Assembly: GCF_024171645.1 (NCBI RefSeq)
Contig: NZ_JALKAC010000006.1
Coordinates: 186,001 to 250,000 of the forward strand
DNA: 64,000 bases
Source of the DNA: Flavobacterium sp. HSC-32F16
GTDB lineage: Bacteria; Bacteroidota; Bacteroidia; Flavobacteriales; Flavobacteriaceae
Reading direction: 5' to 3'
Below the pieces are notes generated by a model. It ran no database searches and was not told the DNA's origin. It worked only from the letters and a program-made list of their open reading frames with translations. Positions 37,586 through 46,856 of the stretch are shown piece by piece. A program made the translations under genes and the position numbers. Numbering within the stretch: position 1 is the first letter of the stretch; each line of letters begins with the position of its first letter.

Positions 37586-39160
37586 ATGAAAATTAAAAAC
37601 ATACTAATAATACTCTGCTTTATAACCGGACTAAACACCGCTTTCGCAAACGACGGCTGGTTAAACATCTTAAAAGAAGGCGGAAACAACAAAGGAATAA
37701 AATGTACACAAGCCATTCAGAATGCCATCGAAAAAGCATCTAAAAATGGCGGAGGAACTATCTTTTTTCCAGCAGGAGAATACTTAACTGGAGCATTAAC
37801 ATTAAGAAGCAACATTACCATTCACTTAGATTCAGGAGCACTTTTAAAGTTTTCAGAGAACTTCGATGATTTCCTTCCTTACGTAGAAATGCGTTACGAA
37901 GGAATTGTAATGAAAAGCTTCCAACCCTTATTTTATGCAAAAGACGTAGAAAACATCACAATCACAGGAAGAGGTATAATCGACGGACAAGGAAAAGCAT
38001 GGTGGAATGAAGTGTACCGAATAGAAACAGCTAAAGAACCACTTCCTCCAACTAAATACCAAACCATGTGGGAAGAGCAAAACAAAGGCCTTTACACAGA
38101 ACCGTATTACAAAAGAACGGTGGACAAGAAATTCTTCAGACCTTCTTTTTTTCAGGCTTACAACTGCAAAAATATTTTAATAGAGGGCGTAACCTTTCAA
38201 AATTCACCTTTCTGGACCATTAACCCGGAATTCTGTGATAATGTAACGGTTACAGGAATTTCGATTTTCAATCCGCATTCGCCGAATACAGACGGAATTA
38301 ATCCTTCTTCTTGCACCAATGTTCACATTTCAAATTGCCATATCAGCGTAGGAGACGATTGTATTACCATTAAATCAGGTAGAGACGGCGACGGACGTAA
38401 ATACGGAAAAGCAACAGAAAACGTCACCATTACAAACTGTACCATGTTAAGCGGTCACGGTGGAGTAGTAATTGGAAGCGAAATGTCAGGCGGAATCAAA
38501 AAAATCACGATTTCAAATTGTGTTTTTGATGGAACAGATCGCGGAATCCGTATCAAATCGGCTCGCGGAAGAGGTGGAGTTGTAGAAGATATTCGTGTTG
38601 ATAATATCGTCATGAAAAATATCAAAGAAGAAGCTATCGTTTTGAGTCTTTTTTACGATAAAGGAACTACAGTTGAACCTGTAACGGAGAAAACGCCGAT
38701 TTTCAGAAACATCCACATGAGCAATATTACGGCTTCAAACGTAAACAAAGCTGGACAGATTTTAGGAATTACCGAAATGCCAATTCAAAACATCACTTTC
38801 TCGAACATCAATATGGATGGAAAAGAAGGTTTTACTGTGAGCACGGCAACAGATGTAGAATTTCATGATGTAAAAGTAAACGCAACTGTAGGTTCGTCTT
38901 TCAAAATATCAGATTCAAAAAATGTGATTTTAGACAATGTTGGTTCTTCAACAGCTATAAAAGGAGTTCCGGTTATTAAATTAGATAATGTTTCGAATGT
39001 TTTGATCAATAATAATTTTCCATTCAATCCAACCGATATTTTTATCGAAGCGGATGGAAAAGACACTAAAAACATTTTCTTGAAAAACAATGTTTTAAAC
39101 AACGTAACAACGAAAGTCAAAAAAGGAACTTCTTTAGATAAAAAAGCAATTATAGAATAG
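37586..39160 (+). CDS. GH28 polygalacturonase-type glycosidase
   Basis: 524 residues with signal peptide (NILIILCFITGLNTAFA). Beta-helix with all four GH28 motifs: NTDGIN (D236), VGDDCITIKSG (D257, D258), SGHGGVVIG (H291) and RGIRIKSARGRGG (R322, K324). Length and the N-terminal segment (GGGTIFFPAGEYLTGALTL) match bacterial exo-polygalacturonases and the GH28 enzymes of pectin loci. Inverting hydrolysis of galacturonic acid bonds; exo action or attack on decorated backbones is likely for a periplasmic enzyme. Signal peptide and lack of lipobox suggest the periplasm. Confidence 0.92.
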   Translation: MKIKNILIILCFITGLNTAFANDGWLNILKEGGNNKGIKCTQAIQNAIEKASKNGGGTIFFPAGEYLTGALTLRSNITIHLDSGALLKFSENFDDFLPYVEMRYEGIVMKSFQPLFYAKDVENITITGRGIIDGQGKAWWNEVYRIETAKEPLPPTKYQTMWEEQNKGLYTEPYYKRTVDKKFFRPSFFQAYNCKNILIEGVTFQNSPFWTINPEFCDNVTVTGISIFNPHSPNTDGINPSSCTNVHISNCHISVGDDCITIKSGRDGDGRKYGKATENVTITNCTMLSGHGGVVIGSEMSGGIKKITISNCVFDGTDRGIRIKSARGRGGVVEDIRVDNIVMKNIKEEAIVLSLFYDKGTTVEPVTEKTPIFRNIHMSNITASNVNKAGQILGITEMPIQNITFSNINMDGKEGFTVSTATDVEFHDVKVNATVGSSFKISDSKNVILDNVGSSTAIKGVPVIKLDNVSNVLINNNFPFNPTDIFIEADGKDTKNIFLKNNVLNNVTTKVKKGTSLDKKAIIE

Positions 39161-39166
39161 TACGCT

Positions 39167-39401
39167 CCTGCAAGGTTTTCAAAACCTTGTAGGGATTTAA
39201 AAAATTATATTTAGAAGCAGAAACAATTGGTATTTTTGGAAGCATAGTCCCGCTTTCCGTTACAATCTTTTGTGCCGAACACCGGCACAAAAGGATTTTC
39301 ACTGCAATCAGGGCTAGAGAGAAAGATCTGGCTTTTTTGAAATTAATAGGTTTTTGGATTAAACTTAAAATATATCTACGAGGTTTTGGAAACCTCGCAG
39401 G
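39167..39401. repeat. Gap with two B palindromes and a GTGCCG hairpin
   Basis: Three elements are present: palindrome CCTGCAAGGTTTT..CCTTGTAGG (39167-39193); an 11-bp perfect stem CTTTTGTGCCG / CGGCACAAAAG with a 5-nt loop (39267-39293), flanked by TCCCGCTTTCCGTTACAA and TTTTCACTGCAATCAGGGCT; and palindrome CTACGAGGTTTTGG..CCTCGCAGG (39376-39401). An in-frame ATG inside this gap (39386) is not the start of the next gene. Confidence 0.75.
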
Positions 39402-39415
39402 AAAGAAAACAAGAC

Positions 39416-40333
39416 ATGAAAAAAATATTCATCATAGTAACCCTTTCTCTTTTTGCAATAAGTTATTCGCAGAAAAAGAAAGATTTATATCTTTTTACGT
39501 CGTTTAGAGAACCTGCAACAGAAGGTTTATATTTGGCATACAGCGAAGACGGTTACAACTGGAAAGGATTAGAAGGTTCATTTTTAAAACCCGAAATTGG
39601 AGCCAGCAAAATCATGCGTGATCCGTCGATAACAAAAGGAGGCGACGGAACGTATCACATGGTTTGGACAACAGATTGGAAAGGTGGAAATGGTTTTGGT
39701 TACGCAAGTTCAAAAGATTTGATTCATTGGTCAGAACAGCAATATATTCCTGTAATGAAAAACGAACCAGAAGTCGTAAATGTTTGGGCGCCTGAAATTT
39801 TTTATGATGATGTAAAAAAAGAATACATAATTATCTGGGCATCGACAATTCCGTTCCGATTTCCAAAAGGAGTTGAAGAAGAGAAAAATAACCACAGAAT
39901 GTATTATGTAACGACTAAAGATTTCAAAGTGTTTTCGGATACAAAATTATATTACGATCCAGGTTTCAGTGTAATCGATTGTGTGATTGTCAAAAAAGGA
40001 AAGAAAGATTATGTTTTGGTTTTAAAAGACAATACAAGACCAATGCGAAACATAAAAGTAGCTTTCGGAAAATCACCTTTAGGTCCGTTTCAAAAAAGTT
40101 CTGAGCCTTTAACCGAATATTTATCAGAAGGCCCAACAGTAGTGAAAGTCGATAAAAACTGGTTGTTGTATTATGACAATTACGGTTCAAAAAATTATAA
40201 AGCGCTAAGCACAACAGATTTTGTTCATTTTGAAGATGTATCATCCAAAATAAGCCTTCCCAAAGGACAGAAACACGGAACGATTACAACAATTTCAGAA
40301 GATGTTTTAAAAGGATTAATTGAAAAGAAATAA
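39416..40333 (+). CDS. GH43 family glycosidase
   Basis: 305 residues from the ATG at 39416, which precedes a signal peptide (KIFIIVTLSLFAISYSQ). A compact single-domain five-bladed propeller: FTSFREPATEGLYLAYSEDG, MRDPSITKGGDGTYHMVWT (D69, candidate base), VVNVWAPEIFYDD (E127 in the WAPE motif), VIDCVIVKK and the late LSEGPTVVKVDKNWLLYYDN. These fit GH43 alpha-L-arabinofuranosidase/beta-xylosidase relatives. In this locus an arabinofuranosidase or galactosidase role on pectic side chains is plausible. It follows GH28 and precedes a sialidase-like gene, with palindromes at both boundaries. Confidence 0.8.
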   Translation: MKKIFIIVTLSLFAISYSQKKKDLYLFTSFREPATEGLYLAYSEDGYNWKGLEGSFLKPEIGASKIMRDPSITKGGDGTYHMVWTTDWKGGNGFGYASSKDLIHWSEQQYIPVMKNEPEVVNVWAPEIFYDDVKKEYIIIWASTIPFRFPKGVEEEKNNHRMYYVTTKDFKVFSDTKLYYDPGFSVIDCVIVKKGKKDYVLVLKDNTRPMRNIKVAFGKSPLGPFQKSSEPLTEYLSEGPTVVKVDKNWLLYYDNYGSKNYKALSTTDFVHFEDVSSKISLPKGQKHGTITTISEDVLKGLIEKK

Positions 40334-40346
40334 ATTATCTCCAGCA

Positions 40347-40377
40347 GACCTAACAGGTTTTTAAAACCTGTTAGGTC
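40347..40377. repeat. Perfect palindrome, B family
   Basis: GACCTAACAGGTTTT is mirrored by AAAACCTGTTAGGTC in the 70-bp gap between the GH43 and sialidase-like genes. As the only element in this short gap, it may act on transcript processing. Confidence 0.8.
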
Positions 40378-40403
40378 TCTTAGAAGTTATAAAAACATAA
40401 AGA

Positions 40404-42269
40404 ATGATTACTTTCCAAAACATAAAAACCAACATCATAACCACAGCCACAATTATATTGGCTTGCACTACTGTAAATGCACAAAACGACACTGTGCGTT
40501 ATGTTGGTAAAACACTTTCAAACATTGATTACCATCACGGACAATTAAGCCCCGCGGTTGGAGTTCACGCTACACAAATTATGCGTGCAAGCCGTGAACA
40601 CCCAGAAAAAGCAGATGGTTTTGGATGGACATACAACCACCAGCCAATGATGGCGTATTGGAATAATACCTTTTATTTACATTATTTAAGCGACCCATCA
40701 GGCGAACATATTCCGCCAAGCCAAACTTTGATTATGAATTCCAAAGATGGCGTAACTTGGACAAAACCAGAAGTGATTTTCCCAATTTATAGAATTCCTG
40801 ACGGATGGAAAAAAGAAGGCGTTGAAGGCGTTGCCAAAAACCTCGATGCGATTATGCACCAAAGAATGGGGTTTTACACGTCAAAAGACAAAAGACTTTT
40901 TGCCTTAGCCTATTACGGAATTGCAATGGATGAAAAAGACGATCCAAACGACGGAAAAGGAATCGGACGCGTAATCCGTGAAATCAAGAAAGACGGAAGT
41001 TTCGGCGAAATTTATTTCATCAGATACAACAAAACTTGGGACAAATCGAAATCGAAATTCCCATTTTATACCGCATCAAAAGATAAAGGTTTGAAAAAAG
41101 CTTGCGAAGAGATTTTATCTGAACCTTTGGTTTTACAGCAATGGGTGGAAGAAGCAGATCGTGACGATGAATTGATTCCGTTACAGAAACCATACAAAGC
41201 TTTCAGTTATTACCATTTGACAAACGGAAATGTTGTTGGTTTATGGAAACACGCTTTAACCTCGATCAGTAGAGACGGAGGAAAATCTTGGGATTATATG
41301 CCATTGCGTGCGCCAGGATTTGTAAACAGCAACGCCAAAATATGGGGACAAAAAACATCAGACAATCGTTATGCAACGCTTTATAATCCGTCAGAGTATC
41401 GCTGGCCTTTGGCAATTTCTACAAGTGATGACGGACTGAATTATAAGGATTTATTATTGGTTCACGGAGAAGTAAGTCCGATGCGTTATGGCGGAAACTA
41501 CAAATCAGCAGGTCCGCAATACGTTCGTGGAATCACAGAAAAGAATGGAACTCCGCCAGACGGAAAAATTTGGGTGGGTTATAGTGTAAATAAAGAAGAT
41601 ATTTGGGTGGCATCGGTTCCTGTTCCTGTAACTTCAGAGGTTAAAGAACAAGCAAATGATGTTTTCAATGCTCTTCCTGATGGAGAAGAATTAAAATTAT
41701 GGAATACGTACGATCTTTCGTGGGCATCAACAAAAATCGAAAAGAAAGCCGATGGTAAAAAATGGCTGACGTTAAGAGATCAGGATTATTTTGATTATTC
41801 ACGTGCCGAAAGAGTAATTCCATTTACAGCAAAATTAGAAGCAGTTTTCACCGTAAAACCAGAGCAAAATAATCATGGTTTATTGCAGATTGAATTTCAA
41901 AATAAACAAGGTTTGCCATCTGTAAGATTGATTTTTGATTCGGATGGAGAATTAAAGGTAAAAAATGGTGCGCGTTTGAGTTCGGTTACAAAATACGAAG
42001 CAAACAAAGCATATACAATCACAGTTAAATTAGATGCTAAAAACCGTCAATACACTATAAAAGTAAACGATGGAAAAGAATCAACAAAGATATTTTACGC
42101 GCCAACAGATGGTTTTGAGCGAATTATGTTCCGAACAGGAGAACAAAGACATACGCCAAATCCAGACACAGAACCAGACACAGACGATTACGACGATCTG
42201 CCTCAAACCGGAAAATTAATTCCTGAAGCAGTATTCAATATCGAATCGTTAATTACTAAAAAGTTGTAA
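40404..42269 (+). CDS. Sialidase-like beta-propeller with C-terminal concanavalin-like sandwich
   Basis: 621 residues with signal peptide (NIITTATIILACTTVNAQ). Residues about 30-410 form a propeller with one clear Asp box (SRDGGKSWD) and one degenerate one (STSDDGLNYKD), plus conserved-looking blocks HHGQLSPAVGVHATQIMRAS, TYNHQPMMAYWNNTFYLHYL and SGEHIPPSQTLIMNSKDG. From about 420 a beta-sandwich follows (LWNTYDLSWASTKIEKKADG, GLLQIEFQNKQGLPSVRLIF) with an Asp-rich loop TPNPDTEPDTDDYDD that could bind calcium. It lacks a recognisable canonical sialidase FRIP start and Arg triad. Activity unknown: a pectin-specific exo-enzyme, possibly on a 2-keto acid sugar such as Kdo or Dha, or a lyase. Confidence 0.6.
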   Translation: MITFQNIKTNIITTATIILACTTVNAQNDTVRYVGKTLSNIDYHHGQLSPAVGVHATQIMRASREHPEKADGFGWTYNHQPMMAYWNNTFYLHYLSDPSGEHIPPSQTLIMNSKDGVTWTKPEVIFPIYRIPDGWKKEGVEGVAKNLDAIMHQRMGFYTSKDKRLFALAYYGIAMDEKDDPNDGKGIGRVIREIKKDGSFGEIYFIRYNKTWDKSKSKFPFYTASKDKGLKKACEEILSEPLVLQQWVEEADRDDELIPLQKPYKAFSYYHLTNGNVVGLWKHALTSISRDGGKSWDYMPLRAPGFVNSNAKIWGQKTSDNRYATLYNPSEYRWPLAISTSDDGLNYKDLLLVHGEVSPMRYGGNYKSAGPQYVRGITEKNGTPPDGKIWVGYSVNKEDIWVASVPVPVTSEVKEQANDVFNALPDGEELKLWNTYDLSWASTKIEKKADGKKWLTLRDQDYFDYSRAERVIPFTAKLEAVFTVKPEQNNHGLLQIEFQNKQGLPSVRLIFDSDGELKVKNGARLSSVTKYEANKAYTITVKLDAKNRQYTIKVNDGKESTKIFYAPTDGFERIMFRTGEQRHTPNPDTEPDTDDYDDLPQTGKLIPEAVFNIESLITKKL

Positions 42270-42277
42270 AATATATT

Positions 42278-42358
42278 GCCACTAATTACACGAATTGTCA
42301 CAAATTATTTTTGGTAATTATTGATTTAAAAATTAGTGAAATTTGTGTAATTCGTGGC
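42278..42358. repeat. Inverted repeat, ATTCGTGGC family
   Basis: GCCACTAATTACACGAATT and AATTTGTGTAATTCGTGGC face each other. Related to the pairs at 18435-18580 and 56431-56500. Confidence 0.75.
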
Positions 42359-42367
42359 AAAAAAAGA

Positions 42368-42488
42368 ACGCGGATTAAACAGATTCGCTATCGCGAAAAC
42401 GCAGATTCACACGGATTTTATATTTTTAAACAGAAAAAAATCCGTTTTATCCGCGTCTTTACGAAGTAAATCAGTGTCATCAGTGTGC
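42368..42488. repeat. Left copy of inverted repeats flanking a GH78 gene
   Basis: Contains CGCTATCGCGAAAACG, AAAAAAATCCGTTTTATCCG and GTCTTTACGAAGTAAATC. The block at 45281-45411 carries the same units in the opposite orientation (GATTTACTTCGTAAAGACGC, AAAAAAATCCGTTTTATC, CGTTTTCGCGATAGCG). Each copy is also an imperfect palindrome. Confidence 0.85.
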
Positions 42489-42506
42489 TAATCTCAACAA
42501 TAATAA

Positions 42507-45278
42507 ATGAAGCATTTTAAAATTATAGTATTTCTTTTAGTCACATTCATTTCAAATGGACAAATTTTGCCTGTACGTTTAACAACAGAAATGGCTGAAA
42601 ATCCATTGGCTGTTGTTCAGAATCAGCCGAAATTAAGCTGGCAGTTGGTTTCAAAAGAATCTGATGCATCACAAATAGCTTATCTTATTTTGGTTGCTTC
42701 TTCTGAAGAAAAACTAAATAATGACGAAGGAGATATTTGGAATTCTGGAAGAGTAAATTCCGACAAAAATCTTCATATTATTTATAGCGGAAATCCATTA
42801 AAAAACGAAACTAAATATTTCTGGAAAGTTAAAGTCTGGAATCAATCAGGAAAAATTTCTAAATGGAGTAAAGTTGCTTCTTTTAGAACTGCTTCATTAG
42901 AATCAGATTTAAATCCGACTTGGATTGGTGCAATTACCAAAGCCGACAGCCATTTACCAGATGGAAGAAATTATCACACAGCCACTTTCAACAGAGAAAA
43001 AAAGAACTCTTTTATCAATGCTTCCGATTCTTTGTCAAGGAGAAGTATTATGCTTCGTAAACCTTTCGAAGTAAAAAAAGAAATCAAAGAAGCCGTAGTT
43101 TACATTTCAGGTTTAGGACATTACGAATTGACGATCAACGGAAAAAAAGTGGGTAACAGCCAATTTGCGCCTTTGTGGACCGATTACGACAAAATGGTTA
43201 ATTACAATGTTTACGAATTAGGCGCGAAAGAATTTCAAAAAGGTGATAATGTAATTGGCGTTTTGTTAGGAAACGGAATGTACAATACATTGGCCGAAAG
43301 ATATACCAAATTCTTCGTGAGTTTTGGTCCGCCGACTTTATTCTTCAAAATGAAAATCAAATATAATGATGGCTCAGAAGAAATTATTAAGTCAGATGGA
43401 TCTTGGAAATACAGCAAAAGTCCGATTACGTATAACAGCATTTTTGGTGGAGAAGATTACAATGCCAATTTAGAACAAAAAGGTTGGAATAGAAAAGGAT
43501 TCAAAGATCGAGATTGGAAAAAAGTTGTGGTTCAGGAAGCGCCAAAAGGAGTTTTAAGACCTCAGACAGCTCCGCCAGTTACGATTCAGAAACAATATGA
43601 AGTTAAAACCGCAAAAGAACTGAAACCGAATTTCTATGTTTTTGATATGGGACAGAATCTTTCGGGATTTCCAACCATCAAGGTAAAAGGAAAAAAAGGA
43701 CAAACAATCCGTGTTTGGGTTGCTGAAGGTTTAAATGAAGAAGGTACAATTGCACAGGGAAGATCTGGAAAACCATACTATTACGATTATACCTTAAAAG
43801 GAAAAGATGTAGAAGAATGGACACCAAAATTCAGTTTCTACGGTTATCAATATGTTCAAATTGAAAACATCAATTATAAAGAAGCTAAAAACAAACAGCT
43901 TCCAACTTTGGTTGATTTAAAATCTAATTTCATTTATAATTCAGCTGGAGAAGCAGGAAGTTTTGCCTGTTCGAATGAGATTTTCAACAAAACACACGAA
44001 CTGATTAACAACTCAATCAAAAGCAATTTTCAAAGCGTTTTTACCGATTGTCCGCAACGTGAAAAGTTAGGATGGCTCGAAGAAATTCAGTTGAATGGAC
44101 CTGGATTAATGTTCAATTATAACCTTCAGACTTTTCTTCCTGCAACGATGCAGAATATTTCTGATTCACAAAGAGAAAATGGTTTAATTCCGACAATTGT
44201 TCCTGAATATGTCATTTTTGGAGGCGATTTTACTGATTCTCCAGAATGGGGAGTTACAGGCGTAATTCTGCCTTGGATGTATTATGAATATTACGGAGAT
44301 GCTTCATTATTAGAGAAATATTTTCCTGTTATGAAGAATTACGTCGATTATTTAGGAACGAAAGCAACAAACCATATCGTTTCGCACGGATTAGGAGATT
44401 GGTACGATTACGGAACGCATCCTGCAGGATATTCTAAAAATAGTCCAATTGCACTTTCTGCGACTTCGCACTATTATTACGGAGCTTATTTAGTAGCGAA
44501 AGCATCAAAATTATTAGGTAAAACGGAAGATTTTGAGAAATACAATGCTTTGGCTTCAGAGATTAAAATAGCTTTCAACAAAGAATTTTTTAATGAAGAA
44601 ACCAAGCAATATGGAACAAAGAGTCAGTTTAGCAATGCCGTTCCAATTTTTATGGATATCGTAGAACCTCAGTATAAAGAAGCTGTAATGCAAAATCTAT
44701 TAGCCGATATCAAAGAAAAAGGCGATCGTTTGACAACTGGTGATGTTGGAAATCGTTACTTATTTCAAACTCTGGCGAGAAACGGCGAAAATGAAACCAT
44801 GTTCAGAATGCACAATCATTACGATGCGCCGGGTTATGGTTTTCAGATTAAATTTGGTTTAACGACTTTAACCGAACAATGGGATCCGACAAAAGGTAAT
44901 TCGTGGAATCACTTTATGTTAGGTCAGATCGAAGAATGGTTTTACCAAAGTTTAGCCGGAATTATGTCCGATCCTGAAAAACCGGGTTTCAAACATTTCT
45001 TTATTCAGCCGGAAGTAGTTGGCGATATGACTTTCGCGAAAGCGGATTATCAATCGGTTTACGGAAAAATTGCTTCTTCTTGGGAAAAGAAAGACGGCAA
45101 ATTTATTCTGACAGTTCAGATTCCGGTAAATACAACAGCGACTATAAAATTGCCAGTGGCTAAAAATTCAGAAATAAAGATTGATAATAAAAAGATTAGA
45201 GCAGGTTTTGATGAAAAAGCGAAAAAGCCTGTTTTGGAATTAGGGTCAGGAATTTATACAATAGAATGCACAATATAA
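42507..45278 (+). CDS. GH78 alpha-L-rhamnosidase
   Basis: 923 residues with signal peptide (FKIIVFLLVTFISNGQ). Domain order: Fn3-like (about 25-125, LPVRLTTEMAENPLAVVQNQPKLSW), GH78 N-terminal sandwich with the KEAVVYISGLGHYELTINGKK motif, a second sandwich (FDMGQNLSGFPTIKVKG), (alpha/alpha)6 barrel and C-terminal sandwich. Active-site loop TDCPQREKLGWLEE gives D514 and E519; candidate general base E790 in TTLTEQWDP. The loop has LEE where classical enzymes have GDA, marking a distinct subgroup. Releases alpha-L-rhamnose from pectic chains. Near-identical inverted repeats bracket this gene. Confidence 0.93.
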   Translation: MKHFKIIVFLLVTFISNGQILPVRLTTEMAENPLAVVQNQPKLSWQLVSKESDASQIAYLILVASSEEKLNNDEGDIWNSGRVNSDKNLHIIYSGNPLKNETKYFWKVKVWNQSGKISKWSKVASFRTASLESDLNPTWIGAITKADSHLPDGRNYHTATFNREKKNSFINASDSLSRRSIMLRKPFEVKKEIKEAVVYISGLGHYELTINGKKVGNSQFAPLWTDYDKMVNYNVYELGAKEFQKGDNVIGVLLGNGMYNTLAERYTKFFVSFGPPTLFFKMKIKYNDGSEEIIKSDGSWKYSKSPITYNSIFGGEDYNANLEQKGWNRKGFKDRDWKKVVVQEAPKGVLRPQTAPPVTIQKQYEVKTAKELKPNFYVFDMGQNLSGFPTIKVKGKKGQTIRVWVAEGLNEEGTIAQGRSGKPYYYDYTLKGKDVEEWTPKFSFYGYQYVQIENINYKEAKNKQLPTLVDLKSNFIYNSAGEAGSFACSNEIFNKTHELINNSIKSNFQSVFTDCPQREKLGWLEEIQLNGPGLMFNYNLQTFLPATMQNISDSQRENGLIPTIVPEYVIFGGDFTDSPEWGVTGVILPWMYYEYYGDASLLEKYFPVMKNYVDYLGTKATNHIVSHGLGDWYDYGTHPAGYSKNSPIALSATSHYYYGAYLVAKASKLLGKTEDFEKYNALASEIKIAFNKEFFNEETKQYGTKSQFSNAVPIFMDIVEPQYKEAVMQNLLADIKEKGDRLTTGDVGNRYLFQTLARNGENETMFRMHNHYDAPGYGFQIKFGLTTLTEQWDPTKGNSWNHFMLGQIEEWFYQSLAGIMSDPEKPGFKHFFIQPEVVGDMTFAKADYQSVYGKIASSWEKKDGKFILTVQIPVNTTATIKLPVAKNSEIKIDNKKIRAGFDEKAKKPVLELGSGIYTIECTI

Positions 45279-45280
45279 TG

Positions 45281-45411
45281 GGACGCGGATGACACGGATT
45301 TACTTCGTAAAGACGCGGATAAAAACGGATTTTTCTTTTTTAAAATAAAACAAATGAAAAAAATCCGTTTTATCAGCGTTTTCGCGATAGCGAATCCGTT
45401 TGATCAGCGTA
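45281..45411. repeat. Right copy of inverted repeats flanking a GH78 gene
   Basis: Reverse-complement relative of 42368-42488: GATTTACTTCGTAAAGACGC here matches GTCTTTACGAAGTAAATC there, and CGTTTTCGCGATAGCG matches CGCTATCGCGAAAACG. It starts two bases after the GH78 stop codon. Confidence 0.85.
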
Positions 45412-45432
45412 CCAACACACAACAATATCAAA

Positions 45433-46851
45433 ATGAAAAATTTAAAATACATCTTAATAGTTTCCATTTTTGCTTTGACCTTTGCCAATGCGCAGAGCAC
45501 TTCTGATACTAATTTTAGAAAACCAGTATCGGAAACGCTGAAAAAGATTGAAACTCTTTTTAACGTAACGATCAACGATGACAGAGGTTTATTAAAAGGA
45601 AAAGAACTGGACTATGCCGACTGGAGAATTGAACCTGGAAATTTAGCGCTTTCGCTGACTAATATTCTAGCGCCGTTTGAATTGATGTATTTCAAACAAC
45701 CCGACGGAACCTACATTATACGCAAGTATGAAAACCATAAAGTTTCGGTAGATAAAGGGAAAGAACGCTTATTTTATTTGGAAGGTCTTTATTCAACTAA
45801 AGAACAATGGGAAAAACGTAAAGCAGAGTTAAAAGCTTGTATGATTGCATCTTTTGGTTTGGACAAAGCCCCTCCGATGCCAAAATCGAAACCGATTTTA
45901 ACTCCAAAGAGAATTTATAAAGATTACAGTGTTGAAAATATCGCTTTGGAAATCCTTCCAGGCGTTTATGCAACAGGTTCTATTTATAAACCATATCCGT
46001 TAAATAAAAAATCGGCAGTTATTTTAACGCCTGACGGACATTTTGGGGGTGGACGATATAGAAAAGACGAGCAATACAGATGTGCTATCATGGCTAAAAT
46101 GGGAGCAATCGTTGTAGGGTATGATTTATTTGCTTGGGGAGAATCGCTATTGCAATTTCCAGAAGAAACGCATAGAAATAGTATTGCATCAACCGTTCAA
46201 TTGCTTACAGGAATTCGTTTATTGGATTATTTAGCAACCGTAAAAAATGCTGATATATCGAGAGTTGGTGTTACAGGTGGTTCTGGCGGAGGTTCGCATA
46301 CCATGTTTTTAGCAGCAATTGATGATCGAGTGAAAGTTTCAGCTCCTGTTGTAATGGTTTCTTCTCACTTTTCAGGCGGTTGTCCATGCGAAAGCGGACG
46401 CGGCATTCATCTTTGCGGAAACGGAACAAACAATGCCGAAATCTCAGCTATGATGGCGCCAAAACCACAATTGATTGTTTCTGACGGAAAAGACTGGACA
46501 TTAGCAGTTCCGGAATTGGAATTTCCTTTTATCCAAAGGACCTATGAATTATATGGAAAGAAAGATTTAGTTGAAAATGCTCATTTTGCAAAAGAAGGAC
46601 ATGATTTCGGAATCTCGAAACGTATGGCGTTGTATCCGTTTATGGCAAAATATTTAAATTTAGATTTGAATAAAGTAAAGAACGAAAAAGGCGAAATCGA
46701 CGAATCGACTTGTGTGATTGAACCTTATGAGAAATTATATGTTTTTGGAAACAAAGCTGAAAATCTGCCAAAAAATGCATTGAAAGACATCAACAAATTA
46801 TATGAAATGTTCGGAGAAAAAAATCTGAAAGTTTACGAGGTTAAGAAGTAA
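45433..46851 (+). CDS. Alpha/beta-hydrolase esterase with STN-like N-terminal domain
   Basis: 472 residues from the ATG at 45433, which precedes a signal peptide (KYILIVSIFALTFANAQ). Residues about 28-105 resemble a secretin/TonB short N-terminal (STN) module: VSETLKKIETLFNVTINDD, then LSLTNILAPFELMYFKQPDGTYIIRKYE. The catalytic part is an acetyl-xylan-esterase/dienelactone-hydrolase-like fold: VILTPDGHFGGGRY, nucleophile S284 in VTGGSGGGSH, an Asp in LIVSDGKDW and H390 in KEGHDFG. A Cys-rich loop GGCPCESGRGIHLCGNG may be disulfide-linked. Probably deacetylates or demethylates a pectin fragment in the periplasm. The STN-like unit is unusual outside TonB receptors and could bind peptidoglycan, a partner or sugar. 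Confidence 0.78.
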   Translation: MKNLKYILIVSIFALTFANAQSTSDTNFRKPVSETLKKIETLFNVTINDDRGLLKGKELDYADWRIEPGNLALSLTNILAPFELMYFKQPDGTYIIRKYENHKVSVDKGKERLFYLEGLYSTKEQWEKRKAELKACMIASFGLDKAPPMPKSKPILTPKRIYKDYSVENIALEILPGVYATGSIYKPYPLNKKSAVILTPDGHFGGGRYRKDEQYRCAIMAKMGAIVVGYDLFAWGESLLQFPEETHRNSIASTVQLLTGIRLLDYLATVKNADISRVGVTGGSGGGSHTMFLAAIDDRVKVSAPVVMVSSHFSGGCPCESGRGIHLCGNGTNNAEISAMMAPKPQLIVSDGKDWTLAVPELEFPFIQRTYELYGKKDLVENAHFAKEGHDFGISKRMALYPFMAKYLNLDLNKVKNEKGEIDESTCVIEPYEKLYVFGNKAENLPKNALKDINKLYEMFGEKNLKVYEVKK

Positions 46852-46856
46852 TATTT

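Noticed and set aside
39200..39360. Small RNA or tRNA gene
   Set aside because: The GTGCCG hairpin is strong, but no cloverleaf or other known RNA fold could be made; it looks like a dispersed repeat.
40780..40810. YRIP in the 40404 propeller as the sialidase FRIP catalytic Arg motif
   Set aside because: It occurs around residue 130 in a loop (PIYRIPDGW), not at the first blade where the sialidase Arg belongs; probably chance.
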